64,000 nt of DNA from Kytococcus aerolatus (GTDB taxonomy: Bacteria; Actinomycetota; Actinomycetes; Actinomycetales; Dermatophilaceae). Location of the stretch: positions 1,178,001 to 1,242,000 of the forward strand of contig NZ_FYEZ01000001.1 in NCBI RefSeq assembly GCF_900187395.1, written 5' to 3'. A program made the position numbers and the translations under genes. Positions 45,548 through 53,940 of the stretch are shown here, one piece after another. The stretch's first letter is position 1. Each line of letters begins with the position of its first letter. Below the pieces are notes generated by a model. It had not been told where the DNA came from and did not search any database. It worked only from the letters and a program-made list of their open reading frames with translations.

Positions 45548-46716
45548 CAGGCGTCCTCTCCAGAGGGGGTGGGCGTGTGGGGGCCGGCGGGTCCCGGCGT
45601 GAGCGTGAGGCGCAGGTCGTCGCCGAGACGGGCGACCTCCTGCAGCTGCCAGCGGTCGATCTCGGCGATGGTGCCGATGCCGAGGTCGCTGACCATTCCC
45701 GCGCCGGCGCCGAGCAGGGCCGGGGCGAGGTGGTGCACCAGGCGGTCGACCAGCCCGGCGCGCAGGAAGGCCGCCGCCAGGGTGGGGCCTCCCTCGAGCC
45801 AGACGTGGTGGATGCCGCGCCCAGCCAGGGTGGCGAGCACCTCGGCCGGGTCGTGGGTGGGCAGGAGCAGGGTCTCGGCGGCGTCGTCGCGCAGCCGGGC
45901 GCTGGCGGGGAGCTCCCGGGTGCCGACGACGACGCGCAGCGGCTGGCGGAGGGTGGCCGAGCCGGAGGCGTCGTCCGCGGCGGGGGCGGGCACGCGGAGC
46001 AGGGCCCGGGCCGGGTCGTCCTCGGGCAGCCGGACGGTGAGCTGCGGGTCGTCGGCCAGCGCGGTGCCGGTCCCGACGACGATCGCGCCGGCGGTGGCGC
46101 GCTGCCGGTGGACGTCGAGGCGGGCCGCGGGGCCGGTGATCCACTGGCTGGTGCCGTCGGCGGCGGCGACCCGGCCGTCGAGGGTGCTGGCCAGCTTGAG
46201 CGTCACCACGGGGCGGCCCAGGCGGGCGGACTGCGTGAACCAGGGGTTCAGCTGCTCGGCCTCGTCGGCCAGGAGACCGGTGAGCAGCTCGACGCCGGCG
46301 GATCGCAGGCGCTCGGCGCCTCCGGCGGCCAGCGGGGTCGGGTCGGTCTGGGCGATGACCACGCGGGCGACGCCAGCCTCCAGGAGCGCCTCGGCGCAGG
46401 GTCCGGTGCGGCCGGTGTGGTTGCAGGGCTCGAGGGTGACCACGGCGGTGGTGCCGGCCGGCAGCCGGTGGGCCCCCGCCTCGGCGAGGGCGGCCTCCCC
46501 ACCTCCGGCCCGGCGAGCGGCATCGGCGAGCGCGGCCACCTCGGCGTGCGGGGTCCCGGCGCCCCGGTGGAAGCCCTCGCCGAGGGTGTGGCCCGCGGCG
46601 TCGAGCAGCACGCAGCCGACGCGGGGGTTGGGGTCCACGGCGGGCCCTCGGGCGGCCAGCTCCAGGGCACGCCGCATCGGCGTCTCCCAGATGGAGGTGG
46701 CGGGGGTGGTGCTCAC
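45547..46716 (-). CDS. ribD: Bifunctional pyrimidine deaminase/reductase
   Basis: 389 residues from GTG 46716, chosen because GAGGA lies 7 nt upstream; the open frame continues into the riboswitch and cannot be coding there. The deaminase domain has the zinc motif HAEVAAL and PCNHTGRTGPC. The reductase domain includes KLASTLDGRVAAADGTSQWITG and WLEGGPTLAAAFLRAGLVD. It performs the second and third steps of riboflavin synthesis. First gene of the FMN-controlled rib operon. Confidence 0.92.
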   Translation of the reverse strand: MSTTPATSIWETPMRRALELAARGPAVDPNPRVGCVLLDAAGHTLGEGFHRGAGTPHAEVAALADAARRAGGGEAALAEAGAHRLPAGTTAVVTLEPCNHTGRTGPCAEALLEAGVARVVIAQTDPTPLAAGGAERLRSAGVELLTGLLADEAEQLNPWFTQSARLGRPVVTLKLASTLDGRVAAADGTSQWITGPAARLDVHRQRATAGAIVVGTGTALADDPQLTVRLPEDDPARALLRVPAPAADDASGSATLRQPLRVVVGTRELPASARLRDDAAETLLLPTHDPAEVLATLAGRGIHHVWLEGGPTLAAAFLRAGLVDRLVHHLAPALLGAGAGMVSDLGIGTIAEIDRWQLQEVARLGDDLRLTLTPGPAGPHTPTPSGEDA

Positions 46717-46902
46717 GGTCGTCCTCACTGCGGTCACGCGGCGGGCGGCCCGGTCGGGCGGCCCGGGTGCACCGGGGAACGGGGCGTGGGCCCACGACGG
46801 ATGGCAGCGGCTGGGCGCGCAGTGCGTCCTACCCAGGCGGCGAACGCCCGGTGATGCACGGCTCACGCTGCTGTGCCGTCCACGGCGCCGCAAAACGACG
46901 CC

Positions 46903-47032
46903 GCACGTGGTCCTCCCATCCGGACTTTCACCGTCGGTCTGGGAGTTCCACCCAGTCAACCGTTCGCTGGCTGCGGACGGGTCGCGGACTGTCACCGCCG
47001 GTTCGGAATCTCACCGACCCCGGAACACGTGC
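46903..47032 (-). promoter_or_regulatory. FMN riboswitch (RFN element)
   Basis: On the minus strand all hallmark RFN blocks occur in order: GGTGAGATTCCGAACCGGCG, GTGACAGTCCGCGACCC, GGGTGGAACTCCCAGACCG and ACGGTGAAAGTCCGGATGGG. The closing P1 helix GCACGTG (47026-47032) pairs with CACGTGC (46903-46909). It ends 187 nt before the ribD start. A possible expression platform is the GCCGT/ACGGC hairpin that follows. FMN binding should shut off the operon. Confidence 0.95.
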
Positions 47033-47165
47033 GCCCGAGTCTACGCCGGGCCGTTCGGTGGCCCCGCGACGGCCGGCCCGGTCCGCCGCCTCCGCTCGGA
47101 CCGCGATCGCCCCTGTGTGCCACGCTGTGGCGAGCTGACCGCACCCCACGACCCAGGAGGAACCC

Positions 47166-48242
47166 ATGGCCGGCACCACCGAGATGACCCCCGCCCCGCA
47201 GACCGACGAGGTGCTCTTCGGGGTGCGCGACGGCGTCGCCCGCATCCACCTCAACCGGCCGAAGGCGCTCAACGCCCTGACCACCGAGATGTGCGCGGCC
47301 ATCGGCGAGCAGCTCACCGAATGGGCCGAGGCCGACGAGAAGCCGCGCGCCGTGGTCGTCTCCGGCGAGGGCAAGGGCCTGTGCGCCGGTGGTGACATCA
47401 AGGTGCTGCGCGAGTCCGCGGTCTCCGGCGACCTGGCCGGGGCCGAGGAGTTCTGGGCCACCGAGTACGCGATGAACCAGCAGATCGCCGACTACCCGAT
47501 CCCCTACGTGGCCCTCATGCACGGCCCGGTCATGGGTGGCGGCATCGGCATCAGCGCGCACGGCAGCCACCGGCTCGTGGCCGCCGACGCGAAGGTCGCC
47601 ATGCCGGAGACCGGCATCGGCCTGTTCCCCGACGTGGGCGCCATGCACCTGCTGGCCCGCGCCCCGCGCGAGCTGGGCACGCACGTGGCCCTGACCGGTG
47701 ACCGCTTCAACGGCGCCGACGCCGTCGAGCTGGGCCTGGCCGACGTCGTGGTGCCCGCCGAGGCCCTGGACCCCGAGGCGATCGTCGACCGGCTGGGCGG
47801 TGGCGAGTCCGCCGACGCGCTGGTGGAGGCGCTGCGCGGCGAGTACGAGCAGGGCGAGTCGGCGCTGGCCGGGCAGGCCGAGTGGATGGAGCGCTGCTAC
47901 GCCGGAGACGACGCCGCGGCCATCGTGGAGCGTCTGACCGCCGAGGGCGAGGCCGGCACCGAGGGCGCTGCGAAGGCCGCCGAGCTGCTGGGCACCCGGT
48001 CGCCGCTCTCCGTCGCCGCCACCCTGGCCGGGCTGCGTGCCGCCGCCGGTGACGACCTGGCTGGCGTTTTGGCCCGCGACACGAAGATGGCCCACGGGAT
48101 GCTCCAGTCCGGCGACTTCGCCGAGGGCGTGCGCGCGGTACTCATCGACCGCACCAACGACGCCGCCTGGCGCCACGCCAGCATCGCCGAGGTCCCGGCC
48201 GCCGACGTCGAGGCCGTCCTCGCCGGCGAGAAGCTGGGCTGA
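47166..48242 (+). CDS. 3-hydroxyisobutyryl-CoA hydrolase (enoyl-CoA hydratase family)
   Basis: 358 residues, with AGGAGG 5 nt before the ATG. The crotonase core shows LNRPKALNALTTEMC, SGEGKGLCAGGDIKVL and HGPVMGGGIGISAHGSHRLV, and MPETGIGLFPDVGAMHLLAR with the hydrolase-type acidic residue. The longer C-terminus (VLARDTKMAHGMLQSGDFAEGVRAVLIDRTNDAAW) is typical of HIBCH. It hydrolyses 3-hydroxyisobutyryl-CoA in valine degradation. It is divergent from the rib operon. Confidence 0.9.
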   Translation: MAGTTEMTPAPQTDEVLFGVRDGVARIHLNRPKALNALTTEMCAAIGEQLTEWAEADEKPRAVVVSGEGKGLCAGGDIKVLRESAVSGDLAGAEEFWATEYAMNQQIADYPIPYVALMHGPVMGGGIGISAHGSHRLVAADAKVAMPETGIGLFPDVGAMHLLARAPRELGTHVALTGDRFNGADAVELGLADVVVPAEALDPEAIVDRLGGGESADALVEALRGEYEQGESALAGQAEWMERCYAGDDAAAIVERLTAEGEAGTEGAAKAAELLGTRSPLSVAATLAGLRAAAGDDLAGVLARDTKMAHGMLQSGDFAEGVRAVLIDRTNDAAWRHASIAEVPAADVEAVLAGEKLG

Positions 48243-48254
48243 GGGCCACCGATC

Positions 48255-48620
48255 ATGGCCGCAGCCCTGACTCTGGGGGTGGCGCTGGTGATCAGCGTGA
48301 CCCATGTCGTCCTCGCGTGGCGCGCCCGCAGCAGTGGACGGAACGTCCCCTTCTGGTCACTCGCGCAGCACGTGGTGGCGACGGGCGGCGTCGTCCTCGG
48401 CGTGGTCGCGGCACGGGCCATCCGCTTCGGCTCCTGGACACTCCCCGAGCCACCGGGGACGGTACTGACCGTGTGCCTGGTCCTGGGGTACGCCGCGTGG
48501 GCCGTGAGCGTCTGGGTCTCCGACGCGATGCGGGGCGAGGATCTGCGATCGCTGGTCGTCCGGGTTCTGGCCGGCTGTGCGACCGGCACGATCCTCGGCA
48601 GCACCCTCACGCACTGGTAG
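48255..48620 (+). CDS. Small hypothetical membrane protein
   Basis: 121 residues, 12 bp after the hydrolase gene, so likely in the same transcript. Four hydrophobic segments (about 2-21, 38-55, 66-87, 99-117) are separated by short charged loops (RARSSGR; DAMRGED). No family is recognised. Confidence 0.6.
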   Translation: MAAALTLGVALVISVTHVVLAWRARSSGRNVPFWSLAQHVVATGGVVLGVVAARAIRFGSWTLPEPPGTVLTVCLVLGYAAWAVSVWVSDAMRGEDLRSLVVRVLAGCATGTILGSTLTHW

Positions 48621-48684
48621 GCCGGGTCTGTCAACCCCCTCGGCCTGCGGTGAGGAGGCGCGGCCCCTCGTCAGCGGCGCAGGC

Positions 48685-48729
48685 GATGACGACCTGGCCG
48701 GCGTCCTGGCCGGCGAGAAGCTGGCCTGA
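48685..48729 (+). pseudogene. Remnant duplicating the hydrolase C-terminus
   Basis: The last codons before TGA 48727 read DDLAGVLAGEKLA. This joins two separate parts of the hydrolase gene product, DDLAGVLA and VLAGEKLG, at the shared VLA. It looks like a partial copy that lost the segment between two short repeats. Confidence 0.45.
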
Positions 48730-48797
48730 GGGGCGGGTGCTGGCCCGAGGGCTCGCTCTCGCCGGGTGTGGGCGGTCCCCGCACCGCCGCGACAGGC

Positions 48798-48934
48798 GAG
48801 AAGCGCACCGGTTCCGTTCTCGCCTGTCACCCCTCACCGAAATCCGCACCAGTGCGCATGTCGACTGTCGAGGTGCGTACCGGTGCGGTTCTCGCGGCGG
48901 GGGACCGTTGAGATGCCTACCGGTGCGCCTCTCG
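48798..48934. repeat. Four diverged 25-bp palindromic repeats
   Basis: Copies at 48798-48822, 48839-48863, 48870-48894 and 48910-48934 share the pattern GA(G/A)-N3-GC-N-ACCGGTGCG-N3-CTCG, each nearly self-complementary around ACCGGT. Start-to-start distances are 41, 31 and 40 bp, about 4, 3 and 4 helical turns. The array ends 37 bp before the deaminase promoter hexamer. Confidence 0.7.
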
Positions 48935-48984
48935 GTGGGCTGAGCCGGACCTGGCACCCTGCGGCCGCGGCTAGCCTCGCGGGC

Positions 48985-49452
48985 ATGACCTTCCCGAACG
49001 CCCGCCCGCTGACCGAAGAGGACGTGCAGCTGGTGGAGCTGGCCACCCGCACCATCGACGCGCAGACCGACACCACCACGGTCGACCAGGACGGGATCCA
49101 CACGGTCGGCGCCGCGGTCCGCACCGACGACGGGCGCCTCCACGCGGGCGTGAACCTCTCCCACTTCACCGGCGGCCCCTGCGCCGAGCTGGTCGCCCTC
49201 GGGAGCGCCCGCGCCGCCGGTGGCCGAGTCGTCACCACCATCGTGGCCGTCGGCAACCACGGGCGCGGCGTGCTGGCCCCCTGCGGCCGCGACCGCCAGG
49301 TGCTCGCCGACTACCACCCGGGCTGCCGCGTCATCGTGCCCGGTGAGGCCGGCACCACCGGGGAGCACCTGCGCAGCGTCCCGATCGGCGACCTGCTGCC
49401 CGGCGCCTACCGGGCCAGCTTCGCGGTGGAGGCCGACGCACCGCAGGCCTGA
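48985..49452 (+). CDS. Cytidine deaminase-like protein
   Basis: 155 residues from ATG 48985; TAGCCT (48972-48977) lies 7 nt upstream, suggesting leaderless translation. The zinc and catalytic motif GGPCAELVAL (C-A-E) and the second motif APCGRDRQVLADYHPGC are those of small cytidine/blasticidin-S deaminases. The usual P-C-x-x-C has Asp in place of its last Cys, so zinc coordination must differ. The true substrate is uncertain. Confidence 0.8.
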   Translation: MTFPNARPLTEEDVQLVELATRTIDAQTDTTTVDQDGIHTVGAAVRTDDGRLHAGVNLSHFTGGPCAELVALGSARAAGGRVVTTIVAVGNHGRGVLAPCGRDRQVLADYHPGCRVIVPGEAGTTGEHLRSVPIGDLLPGAYRASFAVEADAPQA

Positions 49453-49494
49453 CCCTGCCGCGCCGGGCCGGGCGCCGGACCACCGCAGCCCCGC

Positions 49495-51021
49495 TCAGCG
49501 GCGGGCCAGGCCCTCGCGGATGCTCGTCGGGTCGTGGTGGTCCACGTCGCCGCCGGGCATGTGCTGGAAGGGCTCGTCACCCTTGCCGCAGGCGATGACC
49601 ACGTCACCCTCCCGGGCCATGGCCACGACCTCGAGCAGGGCCTCGCGCCGGTCGAGGGTGATGTGCGTGTCCGCCGGATCCGCACCGGCCATGACCTCGT
49701 CGGCGATGGTCGCAGGGTCCTCCTCGTACGGGTCGTCGGTGGTGATGATGCCGACGTCCGCGATGCGGGAGACCACCTCACCCATGAGCGGGCGCTTGGC
49801 CGCGTCGCGCTCGCCGGCGGCGCCGTAGACGCAGAGCAGGCGCCCGCCCGACATGTCGGCGATCTTCCGGGCCACGGTGAGCACCAGCTCCAGACCGACC
49901 TCGGTGTGGGCGTAGTCCACCACCGCCATGAACCCGTGCTCGGCCGCCTCCGGGATGCGCTGGAAACGCCCCGGCACCTGGGCCAGGCCCCGCACCGACT
50001 CGACGACGGCGCCGGCGTCGTGCCCGCACTCCAGCGCGACCGCCACCGCGCCGGCCACGTTGAGGGCGTTGTAGTCACCCACCAGCGGCGGCTCCAGGCG
50101 CAGCTCCCCGTGGCGCGGGGTGCGCAGCGTGAAGCCCATCCCCTCCAGGGTGAGCTCGATGGGCTCGACGATGCGGTAGTCGGCCTCCTCGGAGGTGCCG
50201 AAGGTGACCGCCTCCGGGAAGTCCTCCGCCAGGCGGCGACCGTACTCGTCGTCGACGTTCGTGGCCTTCGGACCGTCCGCGCGCTCGAAGAGCTGGCGCT
50301 TCACCTGGAAGTAGGACTCCATGTCGCCGTGGATGTCCAGGTGGTCCCGGGTGAGATTGGTGAAGATCGCCGAGGCGTACTCCACCCCGGCCACGCGGTG
50401 CAGCTCCAGGCCGTGGCTGGAGGTCTCCAGGACGGCGTCGGTGGCCCCGGCCTCGACCATGCGGCGCAGGTTCTGCTGCACCAGCGGGGCCTCCGGGGTG
50501 GTGCGCTGGGAGGGGCGGGCGATGCCGTCGACGATCACCTCGACGGTCGTGGAGAGCCCCACCTTCTGGGCGCCGAGGATGCCGACGAGCAGGTTGTACA
50601 GGACATAGCTCGTGGTGGTCTTGCCGTTCGTGCCGGTGACGCCGTGCACCCGCATCGTGCGGCTGGGGTGGCCCTCCACGGCGGCGGCCAGCAGGCCCAG
50701 CGCCAGCCGGGCGTCCGGCACCCGGACCACCGGCAGCGGCCCGTCGGCCTCCAGCTCGGCGATGGACGGGTCGGCCTCGCGGTCGGCCGCGGTCGGCCAC
50801 TCGCGCTCGGCCACCACCAGCGCAGCACCGTCCCGCAGGGCGCCGGGGGCGAAGCGCAGCCCGTCGGCCTTGAACCCGGGGACGGCCACGAAGGCGCACC
50901 CGGCCTCGACCTCGCGGGAGTCGTTCGTCACCGCCACGATGCCGGGCGCTCCCCGGAGCTCCTGCGGCACGGCGTCAGCGGCCAGGTCAAGGGTCTGGGC
51001 GATGTCCGATGAGTTCAGCAC
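49495..51021 (-). CDS. MurE-type UDP-MurNAc-peptide ligase
   Basis: 508 residues from GTG 51021. Three Mur ligase domains: substrate domain (AVTNDSREVEAGCAFVAVPG), ATP domain (VTGTNGKTTTSYVLYNLL; LETSSHGLELHRV; FTNLTRDHLDIHG) and C-terminal domain (VVDYAHTEVGLELVL; GAAGERDAAKRPLMG). The amino-acid-selecting motif DNPR of DAP-adding MurE is replaced by DDPYEEDP, which suggests L-lysine or another residue. It stands alone, outside a division/cell-wall cluster. TAGGCT (51028-51033) 6 nt upstream suggests leaderless translation. Confidence 0.85.
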   Translation of the reverse strand: MLNSSDIAQTLDLAADAVPQELRGAPGIVAVTNDSREVEAGCAFVAVPGFKADGLRFAPGALRDGAALVVAEREWPTAADREADPSIAELEADGPLPVVRVPDARLALGLLAAAVEGHPSRTMRVHGVTGTNGKTTTSYVLYNLLVGILGAQKVGLSTTVEVIVDGIARPSQRTTPEAPLVQQNLRRMVEAGATDAVLETSSHGLELHRVAGVEYASAIFTNLTRDHLDIHGDMESYFQVKRQLFERADGPKATNVDDEYGRRLAEDFPEAVTFGTSEEADYRIVEPIELTLEGMGFTLRTPRHGELRLEPPLVGDYNALNVAGAVAVALECGHDAGAVVESVRGLAQVPGRFQRIPEAAEHGFMAVVDYAHTEVGLELVLTVARKIADMSGGRLLCVYGAAGERDAAKRPLMGEVVSRIADVGIITTDDPYEEDPATIADEVMAGADPADTHITLDRREALLEVVAMAREGDVVIACGKGDEPFQHMPGGDVDHHDPTSIREGLARR

Positions 51022-51038
51022 CGGGCCAGCCTATGCGG

Positions 51039-51070
51039 CGTGGCCCGGGACCTGCAGGTCCCGGGCCACG
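51039..51070. promoter_or_regulatory. Perfect 32-bp palindrome
   Basis: The 16 bases 51039-51054 (CGTGGCCCGGGACCTG) are mirrored exactly by 51055-51070. It lies between the thioredoxin gene and the MurE-like gene on the same strand, upstream of the MurE -10. It could be an operator or a thioredoxin terminator. Confidence 0.6.
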
Positions 51071-51129
51071 TGCGTGAGGAGCCGGTCGCGGGAGAGGTGC
51101 AGCGCCCCTCCTCCGACGACCGAGCGGGC

Positions 51130-51582
51130 TCAGCCGAAGGGGTTGGCCGGGTCGGCACCGCCGGCGGCCTGGGTGCCCTCGGCGTTCGGCGCGGACTGCT
51201 GGCCCTGGGCCTGCTGGGCGGCGGCCTGCTCCTGCGCCACCTGGGCACGGACCTCGTCCATGTCCAGACCCTTGACGGCAGTCAGCACCTCGTCGAGGGC
51301 GTTGGCCGGCATCGCGCCGGGCTGGGCGAAGACGCCGATCTGCTCGCGGAAGGCCATGGTGGTGGGCACCGACTGGATGCCCAGGGCACCGGCCAGCTGC
51401 GGCTGGGCGTCGATGTCGACCTTGCCGAAGACGATGTCCTCGTGCTGCTCGGAGGCCTCCTCGAAGATCGGGCCGAACTGCTTGCACGGGCCGCACCAGG
51501 TGGCCCAGAAGTCCACCACGACCATCGGGTTCTCCAGGATGGTCTTCTCGAAGTTCTCGGCGGTCAGCTCAACGGTGGCCAC
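51130..51582 (-). CDS. Thioredoxin with Gln/Ala-rich tail
   Basis: 150 residues from GTG 51582, with GAGGAG about 6 nt upstream. Standard thioredoxin domain: VVVDFWATWCGPCKQFGPIFEEAS with the redox WCGPC, and the cis-Pro in SVPTT. After about residue 105 a low-complexity extension (VAQEQAAAQQAQGQQ, then NAEGTQAAGGADPANPFG) follows, as in several actinobacterial thioredoxins. It reduces disulfides in the cytoplasm; no export signal is seen. Confidence 0.9.
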   Translation of the reverse strand: MATVELTAENFEKTILENPMVVVDFWATWCGPCKQFGPIFEEASEQHEDIVFGKVDIDAQPQLAGALGIQSVPTTMAFREQIGVFAQPGAMPANALDEVLTAVKGLDMDEVRAQVAQEQAAAQQAQGQQSAPNAEGTQAAGGADPANPFG

Positions 51583-51693
51583 GGTGGCCTCCTCGGTGTC
51601 TCGGGGTGGCGCGCCAGCGCCGGGTACACCGGGGACAACGGAACCCGACCGCCGGGTGTTCCCACACCCTCGCTGAGTGGCTACCGTCGGGCC

Positions 51694-53076
51694 ATGACGA
51701 ACCCCACCGGCCCCCGCGTCCGCCCCGACACCGCCCGCCGCCTCCACGGCATCGCCCTGGAGGCGCAGACCAGCGGCCGGGTCCCGGCGCTCTTCGCCGG
51801 CGTGCAGCGCGGCGGGGAGCTGCTGTGGTCGGCCGGCATCGGTGCCCACGGGGCCGGGCGGCACCGGGACCGGGCGGCCACCGCGCACGACCAGTACCTC
51901 GTGGCCTCCAACACCAAGACCTTCACCGCGGTGATGGTGATGCAGGCCCGCGACGAGGGCCTTCTCGACCTGGACGACCCCCTCGGCCAGCACCTGCCCG
52001 GCGCCTCGCCCACCCCGGAGCACGAGGTGACCGTCCGCTCCGCGCTGGCCCACGTCTCGGGCATGCAGCGCGAGCCCCACGGCGACGTGTGGAAGACGCT
52101 GGCCTTCCCCGAGGCCGACCAGCTGGTCACCGAGTACGCCCGGGCGGAGCGGGTGGGCCGCCCGCACACCCGCTGGCACTACTCGAACCTCATGTACTGC
52201 CTGCTCGGCGAGATGGTCGCCCAGCTGGACGGCTGCAGCTGGGAGGAGTCGCTGCAGCGCCGCCTGCTGGACCCGCTCGGCCTGCGCGACACCACGGTCG
52301 GCTTCACCCACCCCACCCGCCTGCCGGTGCAGGGCTACTTCGTGCCGCCCTTCACCGACGTGCCGGTGGCCGAGCCGGTGCCGGACTTCCGCGGCACCGC
52401 CCCCTGCGGCGGTCTGGCCTCCACCCCGGCGGACATGGCCCGTTGGTCGGCCTTCGTGGCCCAGCCCGACGAGGCCGTCCTCCACCCGGACACGCTGGAG
52501 GAGATGACCCAGCCGCAGACCGTCGTGGACCCCCGCGGATGGACGGTCACGATGGGCCTGGGCTTCTTCCTGGTGCGCTCCGGGAAGCGGATCCTCGTGG
52601 GCCACACCGGTGGGATGCCGGGCCACATCACGGGGGTGTTCACCCACCGCGAGTCCGGCACCGGAGGGCTGGCCTTCATGAACAGCACGAGCGCCCCGGA
52701 CCCGATGGCCCTCGCGGTCGAGCTGGCCGGGGCGCTGGAGGAGGCCGAGCCCGCCGCCGGGGCGCCGTGGACGCCCGGGAGCTCCGTGCCGGAGGAGCTC
52801 GAGGAGTTGCTCGGCCACTGGTACACCGAGGGTTCGCACGTCATCTTCTCGGTGCGCGAGGGGAAGCTGGAGGCGCGGATGGCCGGTGCCGGGCCTGATG
52901 TGCCGCCGGCGGTCTTCGAGCACGTCGAGGAGGACCTGTACCGGACCGTCTCCGGCCGGGAGCGGGGCGAGCTGCTGCGCGTCGTCCGCCGCCAGGACGG
53001 GTCGGTGCGGCAGCTCAGCTGGGCGACCTACCTGGTCAGCCGCGAGCCGCTGGCGTTCGGCCGGCGTCCCCGCTGA
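51694..53076 (+). CDS. Serine hydrolase, class C beta-lactamase/DD-peptidase fold
   Basis: 460 residues from ATG 51694. SxxK in VASNTKTFTAVM, YxN in WHYSNLMYCLLGEMV and HTG in VGHTGGMPGHITG are all present. No signal peptide is seen, so it is likely cytoplasmic and an esterase or peptidase more than a drug-resistance lactamase. A C-terminal lipocalin-like extension (about 370-460) follows. TACCGT 6 nt before ATG implies a leaderless message. The end overlaps the convergent PAP2 gene by 41 bp. Confidence 0.87.
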   Translation: MTNPTGPRVRPDTARRLHGIALEAQTSGRVPALFAGVQRGGELLWSAGIGAHGAGRHRDRAATAHDQYLVASNTKTFTAVMVMQARDEGLLDLDDPLGQHLPGASPTPEHEVTVRSALAHVSGMQREPHGDVWKTLAFPEADQLVTEYARAERVGRPHTRWHYSNLMYCLLGEMVAQLDGCSWEESLQRRLLDPLGLRDTTVGFTHPTRLPVQGYFVPPFTDVPVAEPVPDFRGTAPCGGLASTPADMARWSAFVAQPDEAVLHPDTLEEMTQPQTVVDPRGWTVTMGLGFFLVRSGKRILVGHTGGMPGHITGVFTHRESGTGGLAFMNSTSAPDPMALAVELAGALEEAEPAAGAPWTPGSSVPEELEELLGHWYTEGSHVIFSVREGKLEARMAGAGPDVPPAVFEHVEEDLYRTVSGRERGELLRVVRRQDGSVRQLSWATYLVSREPLAFGRRPR

Positions 53077-53836
53077 GGCGCTCGGCCCGCTGCCGGCGGT
53101 TCACCGCGTCGAGACCGGCGGGCCAGGCGAGGACCTGCGCCGGCGGCGGGGTGTGGAGGATCCGCGGCCCGGAGGGGCCCTTGGTGAGCTGCCGGACGGC
53201 GTGCCAGCGGTCGAGCCGGATCACCGCGTGGAGCATCAGGCCGCCCGCGATGACACCACCGATCAGGTCGCTGACCCAGTGGAACCCCAGCGCGTAGGAG
53301 ACCGAGACGGCCAGCAGGATGATGCCGCCCCACACCACCACCAGGGCTCGGCGCATCTCCCGCTTCACCGGCAGCTGGGTGCACAACAGGTAGACGGCCA
53401 TGCCGTACAGGAGGACCGCCTCGGAGGCGTGGCCCGAGGGGTAGCTGATGCCGTGCAGGCCCATGTCGCCGATGCCGCCATTGAAGAAGGCCGGGTCGCC
53501 GCGGCTGGCGGCGGGGCGGGCGAAGAGCACCTTGAGGCCTCCGACGCCGCCGAAGAACGCGGCCTCGACGAGGCCCACGAGGACCAGCGGGCGCCAGGAC
53601 CGTGCAGCGAGGGCCAGGGGCAGCGCGACGGCCAGCAGGACCGGCAGGGCGACGGCCTGCCCCGCGATGGAGTCCAGCACCTTGAAGAAGGGGTAGAGCT
53701 CCGGGGTGAAGTCCTGCACCCAGTGGCGGTGCAGGGCGGCGTCCACGGGCGTCAGGGGGCCGAGCGCCAGGAGGGTGAGCACCACGAACGCCACCACCAA
53801 CGGGGTGGGCGCGGTGATCTGGCGCAGGGTCGGCAT
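53036..53836 (-). CDS. PAP2-family lipid phosphatase
   Basis: 266 residues, six membrane helices. The acid phosphatase motifs are KVLFARPAASRG (about residue 103), SYPSGHAS (about 130) and YALGFHWVSDLIGG (about 182). Such enzymes dephosphorylate phosphatidate, undecaprenyl pyrophosphate or similar lipids on the outer face of the membrane. The basic C-terminal tail of about 55 residues is cytoplasmic and overlaps the hydrolase gene on the other strand. Confidence 0.88.
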   Translation of the reverse strand: MPTLRQITAPTPLVVAFVVLTLLALGPLTPVDAALHRHWVQDFTPELYPFFKVLDSIAGQAVALPVLLAVALPLALAARSWRPLVLVGLVEAAFFGGVGGLKVLFARPAASRGDPAFFNGGIGDMGLHGISYPSGHASEAVLLYGMAVYLLCTQLPVKREMRRALVVVWGGIILLAVSVSYALGFHWVSDLIGGVIAGGLMLHAVIRLDRWHAVRQLTKGPSGPRILHTPPPAQVLAWPAGLDAVNRRQRAERLSGDAGRTPAARG

Positions 53837-53940
53837 CGTGCGGGAATGTTACCCAACGTTCACCTTGGTGCGATGCCTCGACGGTCCGACTGTGGTCGGT
53901 TTCTCACCGTGTGCCCGTGCGACCCCGGCCGACCCACCCC

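Noticed and set aside
46717-46995. Long N-terminal extension of the ribD frame
   Set aside because: It reads through the FMN riboswitch and lacks deaminase homology. GTG 46716 has a ribosome-binding site and starts the domain.
48798-48934. CRISPR array
   Set aside because: Four repeats are present, but they are diverged, palindromic over their whole length and separated by only 6-16 bp, and no cas gene is near.
51694-53076. Secreted beta-lactamase giving drug resistance
   Set aside because: The active-site motifs are present but there is no signal peptide, and the C-terminal extension is typical of esterase/DD-peptidase-like serine hydrolases.
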